In this document: positions 42,589 to 52,894 of the stretch, piece by piece
Numbering within the stretch: the first letter of the stretch is position 1
How the letters are laid out: each line of letters opens with the position of its first letter
Source of the DNA: CBDDHT01 sp965228615
GTDB taxonomy: Bacteria; Pseudomonadota; Alphaproteobacteria; Rhizobiales; Methyloligellaceae
Assembly: GCA_965228615.1 (NCBI GenBank)
Contig: CBDDHT010000004.1
Span: 2,852,001 to 2,916,000, forward strand
DNA: 64,000 nucleotides
Direction: 5' to 3'
Made by a program: the position numbers and the translations under genes
Notes under the pieces: generated by a model
What the model was told of the DNA's origin: nothing
Databases searched by the model: none
Seen by the model: only the letters and a program-made list of their open reading frames with translations

Positions 42589-45116
42589 GCGAAACGAAAG
42601 AAACCGGCGGAAAGACGATCCGTGGTTCGCGCACGATGACGCTTAATCTTAAGCGCACCGTTGAATCGGGACACGTGCGGCAGAGCTTCAGCCACGGGCG
42701 ATCGAAAGCCGTGCTGGTCGAAAAGAAAAAGAAGCGCACGATAAACGCGCCCGGGACACCCGGTGCGGAGGACACCACTGCTGCGTCTCCAGAGACGGTT
42801 GAGGTGACGTCCAAATCGACAGCGGCACCCAAGGCAAAAGCCAAACCGGCAGCCGCGACGCGCGAGCTTTCGGCCGATGAAATGGATGCCAGGGCTCGTG
42901 CTCTTGCCGAAGCCCGTGTTCAGCAGGTGGAGGAAGAACGCAAGGCCAAAGAACTCGCCAAAGCGAAGGCCGAGGCTGAGGCAAAGGCTGCGGAGGAAGC
43001 CGCAAAGAAGGCTGCTGCAGCCGAGACAGAAATTCGCGTCGAAGCAGAAGCGGCAGAAGCAAGGGCTCCAAAATCAGAACCATCGAAGTCGCAAAAGCCG
43101 CAGAAGCGAGCCGAACAGGCGCCTTCTCCTGCCGCCGAGCGGCCAAAGGATCGCCCGACTGAGACACGGGCGAAAAAGGACAAGTCGGAAGCACGGACAG
43201 CTCTCAGACGTGGTGACGAACGTCGTGTGCGCGGCAAACTCACGATCACCAACGCTCTGGACGACAGTCAACGCCAACGGTCATTGGCCTCGCTCCGTCG
43301 TCGTCAGGAGCGGCAGAAGAAGCAGCTCAGCGAACAACTCGAATCCCAGACCAAGATCGCCCGCGAAGTAACCGTCCCTGAAGTGATCACGATTCAGGAA
43401 CTTGCCAATCGCATGGCCGAGCGCGCCGTCGACGTCATCAAGTTCATGATGAAGCAGGGCGAAATGCACAAAATCAACGACGTAATCGACGCCGATACGG
43501 CAGAGATTATCGCCGAGGAATTTGGGCATACCGTCAAGCGCGTTTCCGAAGCCGATGTCGAGGAGGGATTCATTGGCGACGATGACTCGGCCGAGGATCT
43601 GGCGCCGCGCGCGCCGATCGTCACTATCATGGGTCACGTCGATCACGGCAAGACATCACTTCTCGATGCGATCCGCGATCAAAATGTGGTTGCGGGCGAA
43701 GCGGGCGGCATTACCCAGCATATCGGTGCTTATCAGGTCGAGACCGAAGACGGTCACAAGATCACTTTCATCGATACACCGGGTCACGAAGCCTTTACGG
43801 CCATGCGCGCACGCGGCGCAAAAGTTACGGACATTGTGATTCTTGTGGTTGCCGGCGACGATGGCGTCATGCCTCAAACCGTCGAGGCCATCAATCATGC
43901 CAAGGCGGGCGACGTACCGATCATTGTCGCCATCAACAAGATGGACAAACCCGACGTTGATGCGAGCCGCGTCCGGATCGAGTTTCTTCAGCACGATCTC
44001 GTTCTCGAAAGCCAGGGCGGCGATGTGCTCGAAGTTGAAGTCTCTGCAACGGAGAAGATGAACCTCGACAAGCTACTCGAGGCGATCAACCTCCAGGCAG
44101 AGGTTATGGAACTCAAGGCCAATCCAAATCGGCCGGCCGAAGGTGTTGTCATCGAGGCGAAACTCGAGACCGGGCGTGGTCCGGTCGGCACGGTGCTCGT
44201 CCAGCGCGGAACTCTCAGTATTGGCGATATCGTTGTGGCCGGGATGAGCTGGGGCAAGGTGCGCGCTCTTATCAATGACAAGGGCGAACAGATCGCAGAA
44301 GCATTGCCCGGCGTGCCGGCAGAGGTTCTCGGATTTGGCTCGGCGCCGGAAGCAGGCGACCTCATAGCTGTCGTCGAAAGCGAAGCCAAGGCACGCGAAA
44401 TAACCGATTACCGAATTCGCAAACGGCGGGATCTGCAATCCGCGGGAACAGGTTCGCGTGGTTCTCTTGAGCATATGATGAGCCAGCTCAAGGAATCGGG
44501 CATTCAGGAGTTCCCGCTTGTCATCAAGGGCGATGTGCAGGGCTCCGTCGAAGCAATCACGGCCGCACTTGAGAACCTCGGAAACGACGAAGTTTCTGCG
44601 CGTATTCTCTATGCAGGTGTCGGTGCAATTACGGAATCCGATGTGGGTCTAGCCGCGGCATCTGGAGCGGCAATTGTCGGCTTCAATGTTCGCGCCAACC
44701 AACAGGCGCGCGCAGCAGCGGAACGCGATGGGATCGAGATCCGCTACTATGCGGTCATCTACAATCTCGTCGACGATATCAAGCAAGCCATGTCCGGCAT
44801 GCTGTCGCCTGCTATCAAGGAAGAACTCCTTGGCAATGCGGAGATCCTGGAAATCTTCAACATTTCGAAGGTCGGCAAGGTCGCAGGCTGCCGCGTTACG
44901 GACGGTCGTGTCGAGCGCGGCGCCAATGTCCGGCTTATTCGTGACAATGTGGTGATTCACGAAGGTAAGTTGTCGACACTCAAGCGCTTCAAAGACGAGG
45001 TCGGCACAGTGCAGACCGGCCAGGAGTGCGGCATGGCCTTCGAGAAGTATCAGGACATGCGCCAAGGCGATGTCATCGAGTGCTTCCTCGTCGAGGAAAT
45101 TGAGCGCACACTCTGA
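42585..45116 (+). CDS. infB: Translation initiation factor IF-2
   Basis: The 843-residue protein has a long, charged, Ala/Lys/Glu-rich N-terminal region (to about 225), the IF2_N domain (about 260-320), and the GTPase with GHVDHGKTS near 349, DTPGHEAF near 395 and NKMD near 449. The remaining beta-barrel domains and the C2 domain that binds formyl-Met-tRNA follow. Its start overlaps the ylxR stop in an ATGA junction. Confidence 0.95.
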   Translation: MSETKETGGKTIRGSRTMTLNLKRTVESGHVRQSFSHGRSKAVLVEKKKKRTINAPGTPGAEDTTAASPETVEVTSKSTAAPKAKAKPAAATRELSADEMDARARALAEARVQQVEEERKAKELAKAKAEAEAKAAEEAAKKAAAAETEIRVEAEAAEARAPKSEPSKSQKPQKRAEQAPSPAAERPKDRPTETRAKKDKSEARTALRRGDERRVRGKLTITNALDDSQRQRSLASLRRRQERQKKQLSEQLESQTKIAREVTVPEVITIQELANRMAERAVDVIKFMMKQGEMHKINDVIDADTAEIIAEEFGHTVKRVSEADVEEGFIGDDDSAEDLAPRAPIVTIMGHVDHGKTSLLDAIRDQNVVAGEAGGITQHIGAYQVETEDGHKITFIDTPGHEAFTAMRARGAKVTDIVILVVAGDDGVMPQTVEAINHAKAGDVPIIVAINKMDKPDVDASRVRIEFLQHDLVLESQGGDVLEVEVSATEKMNLDKLLEAINLQAEVMELKANPNRPAEGVVIEAKLETGRGPVGTVLVQRGTLSIGDIVVAGMSWGKVRALINDKGEQIAEALPGVPAEVLGFGSAPEAGDLIAVVESEAKAREITDYRIRKRRDLQSAGTGSRGSLEHMMSQLKESGIQEFPLVIKGDVQGSVEAITAALENLGNDEVSARILYAGVGAITESDVGLAAASGAAIVGFNVRANQQARAAAERDGIEIRYYAVIYNLVDDIKQAMSGMLSPAIKEELLGNAEILEIFNISKVGKVAGCRVTDGRVERGANVRLIRDNVVIHEGKLSTLKRFKDEVGTVQTGQECGMAFEKYQDMRQGDVIECFLVEEIERTL

Positions 45117-45164
45117 TCCGCCTCGTCGGATCGAGTGTCAGGCTTGTTGCGCAGCGTCACCCCT

Positions 45165-45551
45165 ATGAGTAAGAAATCAGGCCACCGCGAACCGAGTCAG
45201 CGGCAACTCCGCGTTAGCGAGACGCTGCGGGCCGGATTGTCCGATATCTTTATCCGGGGGGTTATCAACGACCCGGATTTGGACGGCGCCGTTATCACGG
45301 TTTCCGAGGTTCGCGTCAGTCCGGACCTTAAGGCTGCCACAGCCTATGTCATGCCGTTGGGCGGAGACCAGCAGCAAAAAATACTCAAGGCACTGACCCG
45401 GCACAGCCGGTTCGTGCGGGGAGAACTGGCATCTCGTGTCACGCTTAAACATATGCCCGCTGTGACGTTCGAACTCGATGACACGTTCGAGCAATCCAGC
45501 CGAGTGGATGACCTTCTGCGCTCCGAGAGAGTTGCGCAGGATCTGGATTAA
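45165..45551 (+). CDS. rbfA: Ribosome-binding factor A
   Basis: The 128-residue KH-like protein shows REPSQRQLRVSETLRAGLSD at the start, VSEVRVSPDLKAATAYVMPL near 43 and RVTLKHMPAVTFELDDTFEQ near 88. It binds the 30S subunit during 16S 5'-end maturation. ATG 45165 is preferred over an in-frame codon at 45135. Confidence 0.92.
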   Translation: MSKKSGHREPSQRQLRVSETLRAGLSDIFIRGVINDPDLDGAVITVSEVRVSPDLKAATAYVMPLGGDQQQKILKALTRHSRFVRGELASRVTLKHMPAVTFELDDTFEQSSRVDDLLRSERVAQDLD

Positions 45552-45584
45552 GTCATGACGATTGCTGTTCGGGGTTAAGCGACG

Positions 45585-46511
45585 ATGGCCCGGCGTCGCA
45601 AGGGAAAACCTGTTCACGGCTGGCTTGTCCTCGACAAACCTTGTGGAACGACTTCGACGGAAGCTGTTTCCCGCACCAAGCGCCTGTTTGAGGCTGCAAA
45701 AGCCGGCCATGCCGGAACGTTGGATCCCCTCGCAACCGGAATTCTGCCGATCGCATTCGGCGAAGCCACCAAAACGGTCCCCTATATTGTCGATGGAACC
45801 AAGGGCTATCGCTTCACCGTTTGCTGGGGAGCGCAGACCTCGACCGACGACCTGGAGGGATCGGTGGTGGCGCAGAGCGATACACGTCCCAAAAGGCAGG
45901 AAATCGAGGCGATTCTCGAGGAATTCGTCGGCGAAATTAGTCAAGTGCCGCCGCAATTCTCCGCAATTAAGGTTGATGGTGCACGCGCTTACGATTTGGC
46001 CCGGCAAGGCGATCGTTTCGAACTCGCCGCCCGCATTGTGCATGTGGATAGCCTCGAAATCTCCGACCTCATAGATGCGGACCATTGTGTTTTCAGCGCA
46101 ATTTGCGGCAAGGGCACCTATATCCGCGCCCTTGCACGCGATATGGGCCATCGGCTCGGTTGTCTTGGGCATGTCAGCACCATTCGCCGGACCCGTGTCG
46201 GACCCTTCGAAGAAGAGGCAACAATTTCGCTGGATAAACTAGAGGAGATCGGCCATAGTGCCGCCGGCCGCGAGGCGCTTTTGCGTCAGCTCATGCCTGT
46301 GGAGACCGCGCTGGACGACATCCCGGCGCTGGCCATAAGCCGGTCTGATGCGGCCCGACTTAAGAGTGGGCAGCCCGTTCTGCTTAGAGGACGCGATGCC
46401 CCAATCCTCAAAGGCTCTGTCTACGCCACAACCAGCGGCACTCTCGTCGCGATCGGCGAAATCAGTCACGGTGAATTGCGCCCGACACGCGTGTTCAATT
46501 TACCGAGCTGA
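45585..46511 (+). CDS. truB: tRNA pseudouridine-55 synthase TruB
   Basis: The 308-residue enzyme begins HGWLVLDKPCGTTSTEAV and carries the catalytic Asp in KAGHAGTLDPLATGILPIA near residue 45. GKGTYIRALARDMGHRLG near 176 and a PUA-like end follow. It makes pseudouridine 55 in the T loop of tRNAs. It lies between rbfA and rpsO in the standard order. Confidence 0.95.
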   Translation: MARRRKGKPVHGWLVLDKPCGTTSTEAVSRTKRLFEAAKAGHAGTLDPLATGILPIAFGEATKTVPYIVDGTKGYRFTVCWGAQTSTDDLEGSVVAQSDTRPKRQEIEAILEEFVGEISQVPPQFSAIKVDGARAYDLARQGDRFELAARIVHVDSLEISDLIDADHCVFSAICGKGTYIRALARDMGHRLGCLGHVSTIRRTRVGPFEEEATISLDKLEEIGHSAAGREALLRQLMPVETALDDIPALAISRSDAARLKSGQPVLLRGRDAPILKGSVYATTSGTLVAIGEISHGELRPTRVFNLPS

Positions 46512-46544
46512 GTGGGCAAGCCATGTTCGACAATGGAGAGACCG

Positions 46545-46814
46545 ATGTCGATTACACCTGAACGAAAACAGACGTTGATTGAAGAATATGGCACCAAATC
46601 CGGAGACACCGGATCGCCAGAAGTCCAGGTTGCGATTCTCACCGAGAGAATCGTCAATCTTACCGAGCACTTCAAGACACACAAGAAAGACAACCATTCA
46701 CGGCGCGGGTTGCTGAAGATGGTGAGCCAGCGGCGTCGGCTTCTCGACTATGTTAAGACGAGTGACCAGGACCGCTACCAAGAGCTGATCCAACGCCTCG
46801 GCCTACGTCGTTGA
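46545..46814 (+). CDS. rpsO: Ribosomal protein S15
   Basis: The 89-residue length and motifs (SITPERKQTLIEEYGTKSGD near the start, HSRRGLLKMVSQRRRLLDYV near 46) are those of S15. GGAGAG stands just before ATG 46545. It binds the central 16S rRNA junction and precedes pnp, as in most proteobacteria. Confidence 0.96.
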   Translation: MSITPERKQTLIEEYGTKSGDTGSPEVQVAILTERIVNLTEHFKTHKKDNHSRRGLLKMVSQRRRLLDYVKTSDQDRYQELIQRLGLRR

Positions 46815-46951
46815 GCCGAGAACGCCTGGCGGCTCGCAGAAAGCCATGCGCCAACCAGCGCTCTAGGTGTGTCCTAAGATACAATCCGCACATTAGAAAT
46901 ATGCACGATGGACGGAACCATTGGGGTTCCGAGGAAAGCTGAGAAAGCAAT

Positions 46952-49087
46952 ATGTTCGATAAGCACGTGGAAGAAATTGATTGGGGCGGACGCCCCTTGA
47001 GGCTGGAAACAGGCCGCATAGCCCGCCAAGCCGATGGCGCAGTGCTGGCGCAGTACGGCGAAACATCGGTCCTTGCGACCGTCGTCGCCGAACGCAGCCC
47101 GCGGCCGGGAATCGATTTTTTCCCACTGACCGTAAACTACCAAGAGAAGACCTACGCCGCCGGCAAGATCCCCGGCGGCTTTTTTAAACGTGAGGGACGT
47201 CCAGGCGAGAAGGAAACACTGACCTGCCGCTTGATTGACCGTCCGATCCGCCCCTTATTCGCCGATGGATTCAAGAACGATACCCAGATTATCGTCAACG
47301 TTCTGAGCCACGACCTGGAGAACGATCCCGACATGGTTGCCATGGTCGGTGTCTCTGCCGCGCTCACCCTCTCGGGTGTCCCCTTCATGGGTCCGATCGG
47401 CGGTGCCCGCGTCGGCTACATCGATGGCGAATATGTTCTTAACCCGACGCTCGATCAGATGGGTGACACCAAATTGGATCTGGTGGTTGCCGGCACGCAG
47501 GATGCCGTTCTGATGGTCGAATCGGAAGCCGAAGAGCTGTCCGAAGACATCATGCTCGGCGCTGTGATGCACGGCCATAAGGGTTTCCAGCCGGTCATCG
47601 ACGCCATTATCCGTCTGGCAGAACGCGCTGCCAAAGAGCCTTGGGAGATCGCACCGGTTGAAAGCGCGGCCTATGTGGACCGCGTCCGCGAGCAGGCTCA
47701 ATCGGACCTCAAGCAGGCCTATCAGATCGCAGAGAAACAACCTCGCCAAGAGCGGGTCGCCGAAATCAAGACGGCTGCTGTCGATGCTGTTGCGGATGCC
47801 GATGCGGAGAATGATGAAACACGCCTGGTGGCCGACGCATTCAAGTCAGTCGAGAAGGAAGTCGTTCGCGGCAGCATTCTGGAAACGAAAATGCGCATCG
47901 ATGGTCGCGATCTCCAGACCGTGCGCCCGATTGTCTGCGAAGTAGGGGTTCTTCCCCGGGCCCATGGCAGTGCACTTTTCACGCGTGGTGAGACGCAGGC
48001 TCTTGTGGTTGCAACGCTTGGCACCGGTGAGGACGAACAGTTCATCGACGCACTTGAAGGCACCTACAAGGAAAACTTTCTCCTGCACTACAACTTCCCG
48101 CCCTTCTCCGTGGGCGAGACAGGCCGGGTAGGCTTTACCGGTCGGCGTGAAATCGGTCACGGCAAGCTTGCATGGCGCGCCATGCATCCCGTGATGCCCG
48201 AAAAGGATACTTTCCCCTACACCGTGCGGATCGTTTCCGAAATCACCGAGTCGAACGGCTCATCGTCAATGGCAACCGTCTGCGGCTCGTCGCTCGCCAT
48301 GATGGACGCCGGCGTGCCTCTGGACCGACCCGTTGCCGGTATCGCCATGGGGCTGATCAAGGACGGCGACCAGTATGCCGTGCTTTCGGACATCCTTGGC
48401 GATGAAGACCATTTGGGTGATATGGACTTCAAGGTCGCCGGTACCGATGCGGGAATCACCTCGCTGCAGATGGATATCAAGATTACCGGCATCACCGAAG
48501 AGATCATGAGCACGGCCCTGGCACAGGCCAAGGATGGTCGCCTGCACATTCTCGGTGAAATGGCAAAATCGCTAACCTCCGCACGCAGCGAACTTGGCGA
48601 ACATGCGCCGCGTATCGAAGTCATCAACATTCCGGTCGACAAGATTCGCGACATCATCGGAACCGGCGGCTCCGTCATCCGGGCCATGGTCGAAGAAACC
48701 GGCGCCAAGATCGATGTCTCTGACGACGGCACCGTCAAAGTGTCCTCGTCAAACTCGGCATCCATCAACGACGCGCTTGACCGGATCAAGAAAATCACCT
48801 CCGAACCGGAGGAAGGCGTGATTTACAAAGGCAAGGTCGTCAAGGTCGTCGACTTCGGAGCCTTCGTAAACTTTTTTGGTCCGAAAGACGGTCTCGTCCA
48901 CATCTCTCAACTCGCACCTGAACGTGTTCGCCAGGTAACGGATGTGGTCAAAGAAGGTGACGACGTCTTTGTCAAACTCATGGGCTTCGATGATCGTGGC
49001 AAAGTGCGCTTGTCGATGAAGGTCGTGAACCAGGAGACCGGTGAAGAAATTCCCCGGGAAGAGAAAGGCGCTGCCGAAGCGTCTTAA
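46952..49087 (+). CDS. pnp: Polyribonucleotide nucleotidyltransferase (PNPase)
   Basis: The 711-residue protein has two RNase PH domains (about 10-140, with TVNYQEKTYAAGKIPGGFFK, and about 315-540), a KH domain with DKIRDIIGTGGSVIRAMVE near 562 and a C-terminal S1 domain with GKVVKVVDFGAFVNFFGPKD near 625. It degrades RNA 3' to 5' with phosphate in the degradosome. Two hairpins follow the stop. Confidence 0.96.
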   Translation: MFDKHVEEIDWGGRPLRLETGRIARQADGAVLAQYGETSVLATVVAERSPRPGIDFFPLTVNYQEKTYAAGKIPGGFFKREGRPGEKETLTCRLIDRPIRPLFADGFKNDTQIIVNVLSHDLENDPDMVAMVGVSAALTLSGVPFMGPIGGARVGYIDGEYVLNPTLDQMGDTKLDLVVAGTQDAVLMVESEAEELSEDIMLGAVMHGHKGFQPVIDAIIRLAERAAKEPWEIAPVESAAYVDRVREQAQSDLKQAYQIAEKQPRQERVAEIKTAAVDAVADADAENDETRLVADAFKSVEKEVVRGSILETKMRIDGRDLQTVRPIVCEVGVLPRAHGSALFTRGETQALVVATLGTGEDEQFIDALEGTYKENFLLHYNFPPFSVGETGRVGFTGRREIGHGKLAWRAMHPVMPEKDTFPYTVRIVSEITESNGSSSMATVCGSSLAMMDAGVPLDRPVAGIAMGLIKDGDQYAVLSDILGDEDHLGDMDFKVAGTDAGITSLQMDIKITGITEEIMSTALAQAKDGRLHILGEMAKSLTSARSELGEHAPRIEVINIPVDKIRDIIGTGGSVIRAMVEETGAKIDVSDDGTVKVSSSNSASINDALDRIKKITSEPEEGVIYKGKVVKVVDFGAFVNFFGPKDGLVHISQLAPERVRQVTDVVKEGDDVFVKLMGFDDRGKVRLSMKVVNQETGEEIPREEKGAAEAS

Positions 49088-49100
49088 TCGCGAATGCTAG

Positions 49101-49132
49101 CGGCAGTCAAAAGAGACTGCCGACCGCTTTTT
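49101..49132 (+). terminator. Terminator after pnp
   Basis: CGGCAGTC (49101-49108) pairs perfectly with GACTGCCG (49115-49122) over AAAAGA, and a TTTTT run ends at 49132. It closes the translation operon. Confidence 0.75.
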
Positions 49133-49135
49133 GTT

Positions 49136-49163
49136 AGGCCGGGCCCTTTCGGGGGCTCGGCCT
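49136..49163. terminator. Second hairpin between pnp and murI
   Basis: AGGCCGGGCCC pairs with GGGCTCGGCCT (eleven pairs, one G-T) around TTTCGG. It lacks a clear T run on either strand. It may back up the pnp terminator or end the convergent murI transcript. Confidence 0.5.
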
Positions 49164-49188
49164 TCTGACTCTCTGGAGATTTTTCCCT

Positions 49189-50037
49189 TTAGCCAATTGT
49201 CCGGAAGGCCATTGCGTCTGACCAGAAGGGTTTGACAGTGCGGGAGACTTCTTCGGCATCGCCAGTCGTCAATAAGCGCGCCTCGATGCCCTCGGGATCC
49301 TCGGTCAGATAGTGGGGATGACGCGTCAGATAATCCTCCAGGCTGTCCGCGACCACTTCCGGTTGGCTGAGAAGGCGCGTCGCATCTGGTAGGTGGCGAC
49401 GGAAATGCATCTCCACCAACGGATAGTGAGTGCATCCGAGGATTGCCCAATGCGGGACTTGCGGATGAGCTGCCGCGACCAGCTCACGGACATAAGATTC
49501 GACGAGGCCGTCGAGAGCATCGTCCGATTCGCCACGCTCGATCGCGCCGGCCAGATCCGAGCAGGCTTGCTGCATGACGCCGGCCTTTGGGCACCGTTTC
49601 AGGATCTCTTCCGTGTAGACATCGCTCCGCACGGTCCGCGTAGTCGCAAAGACGGCAACCACGTCCGTATTGTATTTTTGAGGATATTGCGGGGTCGTTA
49701 CAGCCCAAGGCGTCTGCGTGGCAGCCTCAACCATGGGTGCGACCACACCCAATATGTTACAGCCCGGTCGACCGGCATGCGGTAGCCAGTTCTGCTGTAG
49801 GGTTCGGCAGGCGACCGCCGTCGCGGTGTTGCAAGCCAGAATGACCAGCCGGCACCCCCGGTCGAAGAGGCACTCTACGCCAGTACGCGTAAGTTCAATT
49901 ATTTCGTCCGACGAGCGATCGCCATAGGGGGCGTTCTCATGGTCACCGAGATAGAGAAATCGCGAACCGGGAAACCGCCGCGTCAACGCGCGGAAGACGG
50001 TCAAACCGCCATGTCCGGAGTCGAACAAGCCAATCAT
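49189..50037 (-). CDS. murI: Glutamate racemase
   Basis: The 282-residue enzyme has the Asp/Glu racemase fold with FDSGHGGLTVFRAL at the N-terminus and the two catalytic cysteines in LACNTATAVA (about 70) and GCTHYPL (about 200). It makes D-glutamate for peptidoglycan. It is convergent with pnp. The Arg in the last third and the length are family-typical. Confidence 0.9.
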   Translation of the reverse strand: MIGLFDSGHGGLTVFRALTRRFPGSRFLYLGDHENAPYGDRSSDEIIELTRTGVECLFDRGCRLVILACNTATAVACRTLQQNWLPHAGRPGCNILGVVAPMVEAATQTPWAVTTPQYPQKYNTDVVAVFATTRTVRSDVYTEEILKRCPKAGVMQQACSDLAGAIERGESDDALDGLVESYVRELVAAAHPQVPHWAILGCTHYPLVEMHFRRHLPDATRLLSQPEVVADSLEDYLTRHPHYLTEDPEGIEARLLTTGDAEEVSRTVKPFWSDAMAFRTIG

Positions 50038-50095
50038 TGGATGTCAAAACCAACGATGATTGCTGCAAATCCTGCCTTTCGCAGCACCATCCTCG

Positions 50096-50968
50096 CTATT
50101 GCGCTGCTTCTGCAGAGCCTTCCGCTGCGCCATCGTCGAAGTCACCGTTCATCCGCTTCAGATCTTCAAGCGTCGGCATTGCGGTAATGTCGTAGCCGCA
50201 ATCCGCGAAATGAACCTCGCCCGTCACTGCACCCGACAAATCCGACAGCAGATAAAGCGCCGAACCACCAACTTGATCGAGCGTTGGCGTCGACTTCATA
50301 GGCGCATGCTCTTTTTGGTAATTGAACAATAGCCGGGCATCCGAGATCCCTGCGCCTGCAAGCGTTCGCATAGGTCCTGGGGAGAGTGCGTTGACACGAA
50401 CGCCCTGTGGCCCGAGGTCGACCGCAAGATAGCGAACACTCGCTTCAAGCGCCGCCTTTGCGACTCCCATTACATTGTAGCAAGGAACAACCCTTGTGGA
50501 TCCGGCGTAGGTCAATGTGAGAAGACTACCGCCGTCTGTCATAAGGTCGGCCGCACGTTTGGCGATCTCGGTAAAGGAGAAACACGAGATCACCATCGTG
50601 TGCGTGAAATTCTCTCGGCTTGTATCGGCGTAGCGGCCCTTGAGCTCGTTGCGATCCGAAAAGGCTAGCGCGTGGACAACAAAATCCAGCTTGCCCCACT
50701 TGGTCCGAATGGCATCGAATACATTGTCGACGCTATCGAGGTCTTCGACATCGCAAGACACGATGATTTCCGATCCAACCGACTCGGCCAATGGCACTGC
50801 GCGGCGGCCGAACGCATCACCCTGATAGGTGAATGCCAGTTCTGCGCCCTGTCCGGCCAGAACGCGCGCAATCCCCCACGCGATGGACCGATCATTCGCA
50901 ACGCCCATAACAAGTCCTCTCTTACCGGCCAGCAGCGGCCCAGGAGAGGCAACATCTTTCACTGTCAT
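50096..50968 (-). CDS. fabI: Enoyl-ACP reductase (NADH) FabI
   Basis: The 290-residue short-chain reductase-like enzyme shows the nucleotide site GLVMGVANDRSIAWGIA near residue 18, VSCDVEDLDSVDNVF, and the catalytic Tyr-x6-Lys in CYNVMGVAKAALEASVR near 163. It carries out the last step of fatty acid elongation and is the triclosan target elsewhere. It ends the fabA-fabB-fabI cluster. Confidence 0.93.
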   Translation of the reverse strand: MTVKDVASPGPLLAGKRGLVMGVANDRSIAWGIARVLAGQGAELAFTYQGDAFGRRAVPLAESVGSEIIVSCDVEDLDSVDNVFDAIRTKWGKLDFVVHALAFSDRNELKGRYADTSRENFTHTMVISCFSFTEIAKRAADLMTDGGSLLTLTYAGSTRVVPCYNVMGVAKAALEASVRYLAVDLGPQGVRVNALSPGPMRTLAGAGISDARLLFNYQKEHAPMKSTPTLDQVGGSALYLLSDLSGAVTGEVHFADCGYDITAMPTLEDLKRMNGDFDDGAAEGSAEAAQ

Positions 50969-51017
50969 TCTCGTTCTCGTCCCGACTTTACAAATCTACT
51001 TCAAGCAATCCCCGCCG

Positions 51018-52235
51018 CTACGAGTCGTAACGCCTAAAGATCAATGTGGCGTTTGTGCCTCCGAATCCAAAACTATTGGACATCACACAGTTAACCTCAA
51101 CATTATCCTGGCGCTCTTGAACAATCGGCATATCCGCCATATCCGGATCGAGCTCCTCGATATTAGCCGAGGCGGCAATGAAACCATTGTTCATCATCAG
51201 CAGCGAATAGATCGACTCCTGCACACCGGTTGCACCGAGTGAATGGCCGGTCAATGACTTGGTCGCGCTGATTGCTGGTATGTCTTTGCCGAAAACCTCG
51301 CGGATCGCCTCGACCTCGCGAATGTCACCGATGGGCGTCGATGTTGCGTGCGGATTGATATAATCGATGCCGTCTTCAATGCCATCCATGGCCAGATTCA
51401 TGCAGCGGACGGCACCTTCGCCTGACGGCTGCACCATGTCGAAACCGTCCGATGTCGCGCCGTATCCGGCCACCTCACCAAATATCTTGGCACCTCTGGC
51501 ACGCGCATGCTCCAACTCTTCCAGGACCAGGACACCGGCACCGCCCGCGATCACGAATCCGTCTCGATTGACGTCATAGGCGCGGCTGGCAGTTTCCGGC
51601 GTTTCATTGAACTTGGACGACATCGCACCCATGCCATCGAACAGGACCGAGAGCGTCCAATCCAACTCCTCGCCACCACCGGCAAAGACGATGTCCTGCT
51701 TGCCCCATTGAATGAGCTCCGCTCCATTGCCGATGCAATGAGCGGATGTGGAACAGGCGGACGAAATCGAGTAGTTGACGCCTTTGATCTTGAATGGCGT
51801 CGCCAGTGTTGCCGAGTTTGTGCTCGACATGGTTTTCGGCACCTCGAAAGGTCCGACTTTCTTCGGTCCGCGAGAACGTGTCGTATCCGCAGCCTTGACG
51901 ATCGCTTTCGTAGACGGGCCGCCTGATCCCATGATCATGCCTGTCCGCACATTAGAGACATCGTCGTCTTCCAGACCGGAGTCCTGGATCGCTTGCTGCA
52001 TGGCAATGTAGTTCCAACCGGCGCCGGCGCCCATAAAGCGGCGAACCTTGCGATCGATCAGCTCTTCCCAGTCAACTTCGGGTGCGCCATGCACCTGACA
52101 GCGAAAACCGAGTTCGACATAGTCGTCGGCTCGAACAATGCCGGATTTGCCTTCCCTGAGCGACGCCAACACTTCCTGTGTGTTGTTGCCGATCGAGGAT
52201 ACGATCCCCATCCCCGTAACGACGACACGTCTCAT
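51018..52235 (-). CDS. fabB: 3-oxoacyl-ACP synthase I FabB
   Basis: The 405-residue condensing enzyme has the catalytic triad visible: Cys in SSACSTSAHCIG near 163, His in INPHATSTPIGD near 298 and His in LTGHSLGATGVQE near 333. Coupled with fabA upstream, it extends the unsaturated branch. It lies 122 bases after fabA and 49 bases before fabI. Confidence 0.94.
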   Translation of the reverse strand: MRRVVVTGMGIVSSIGNNTQEVLASLREGKSGIVRADDYVELGFRCQVHGAPEVDWEELIDRKVRRFMGAGAGWNYIAMQQAIQDSGLEDDDVSNVRTGMIMGSGGPSTKAIVKAADTTRSRGPKKVGPFEVPKTMSSTNSATLATPFKIKGVNYSISSACSTSAHCIGNGAELIQWGKQDIVFAGGGEELDWTLSVLFDGMGAMSSKFNETPETASRAYDVNRDGFVIAGGAGVLVLEELEHARARGAKIFGEVAGYGATSDGFDMVQPSGEGAVRCMNLAMDGIEDGIDYINPHATSTPIGDIREVEAIREVFGKDIPAISATKSLTGHSLGATGVQESIYSLLMMNNGFIAASANIEELDPDMADMPIVQERQDNVEVNCVMSNSFGFGGTNATLIFRRYDS

Positions 52236-52357
52236 ATTGTCTTCCTAATCCTCAGGCCTTGAAGTGGCCCAGCGGCCAACAGCAAAGCTGTCAACGCGTG
52301 AAAATCGAAACGAAGTGAACTTGTTTCATGAGTTCGAACCGGCCGCGATGCGCCGGC

Positions 52358-52894
52358 TTAATCTTGCGAGTCGGCAAAAAGTCCGACACGAAGATCCGAA
52401 GCTGCGTAGATCGGTTCACCGTCGGCTTTCAGGACCCCATCACCGGTTCCGAGAACCAGTTTCCGGGATATCACACGGCGCAGGTCCACATGATACTCAA
52501 TCTTTTTCACTGTCGGCAGTACCATTCCACTGAATTTTACAGATCCGACACTGATGGCCCGGCCGCGCCCAGGTTCACCCAGCCAACCCAGAAAGAAGCC
52601 CAGCAACTGCCAAAGCGCATCCAACCCGAGGCATCCCGGCATGACCGGATCGCCCTTAAAATGACACGAGAAAAACCAGAGGTCTGGCGTCACATCCAGC
52701 TCTGCAATGACCTTTCCACGGCCATGTTCGCCACCATCGGCGCTGATATGCGAGATACGGTCGAACATCAGCATTGGCGGCAACGGCAATTGCGCATTAC
52801 CGGGACCGAAAAGCTCTCCGCGAGCGCAAGCCAGAAGGTCCTCGTAGCCGAAGCTCGACGGGAACTCCGAAACTGTGCTGGTATCCGCGCCCAT
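52358..52894 (-). CDS. fabA: 3-hydroxydecanoyl-ACP dehydratase/isomerase FabA
   Basis: The 178-residue hot-dog enzyme has the catalytic His in SCHFKGDPVMPGCLGLDALW and the Asp in the same segment (GLDALWQ), near residues 78-92. It makes the cis-3-decenoyl intermediate that starts unsaturated fatty acids. It heads the fabA-fabB-fabI unit and is divergent from irr, an arrangement common in Rhizobiales. Confidence 0.94.
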   Translation of the reverse strand: MGADTSTVSEFPSSFGYEDLLACARGELFGPGNAQLPLPPMLMFDRISHISADGGEHGRGKVIAELDVTPDLWFFSCHFKGDPVMPGCLGLDALWQLLGFFLGWLGEPGRGRAISVGSVKFSGMVLPTVKKIEYHVDLRRVISRKLVLGTGDGVLKADGEPIYAASDLRVGLFADSQD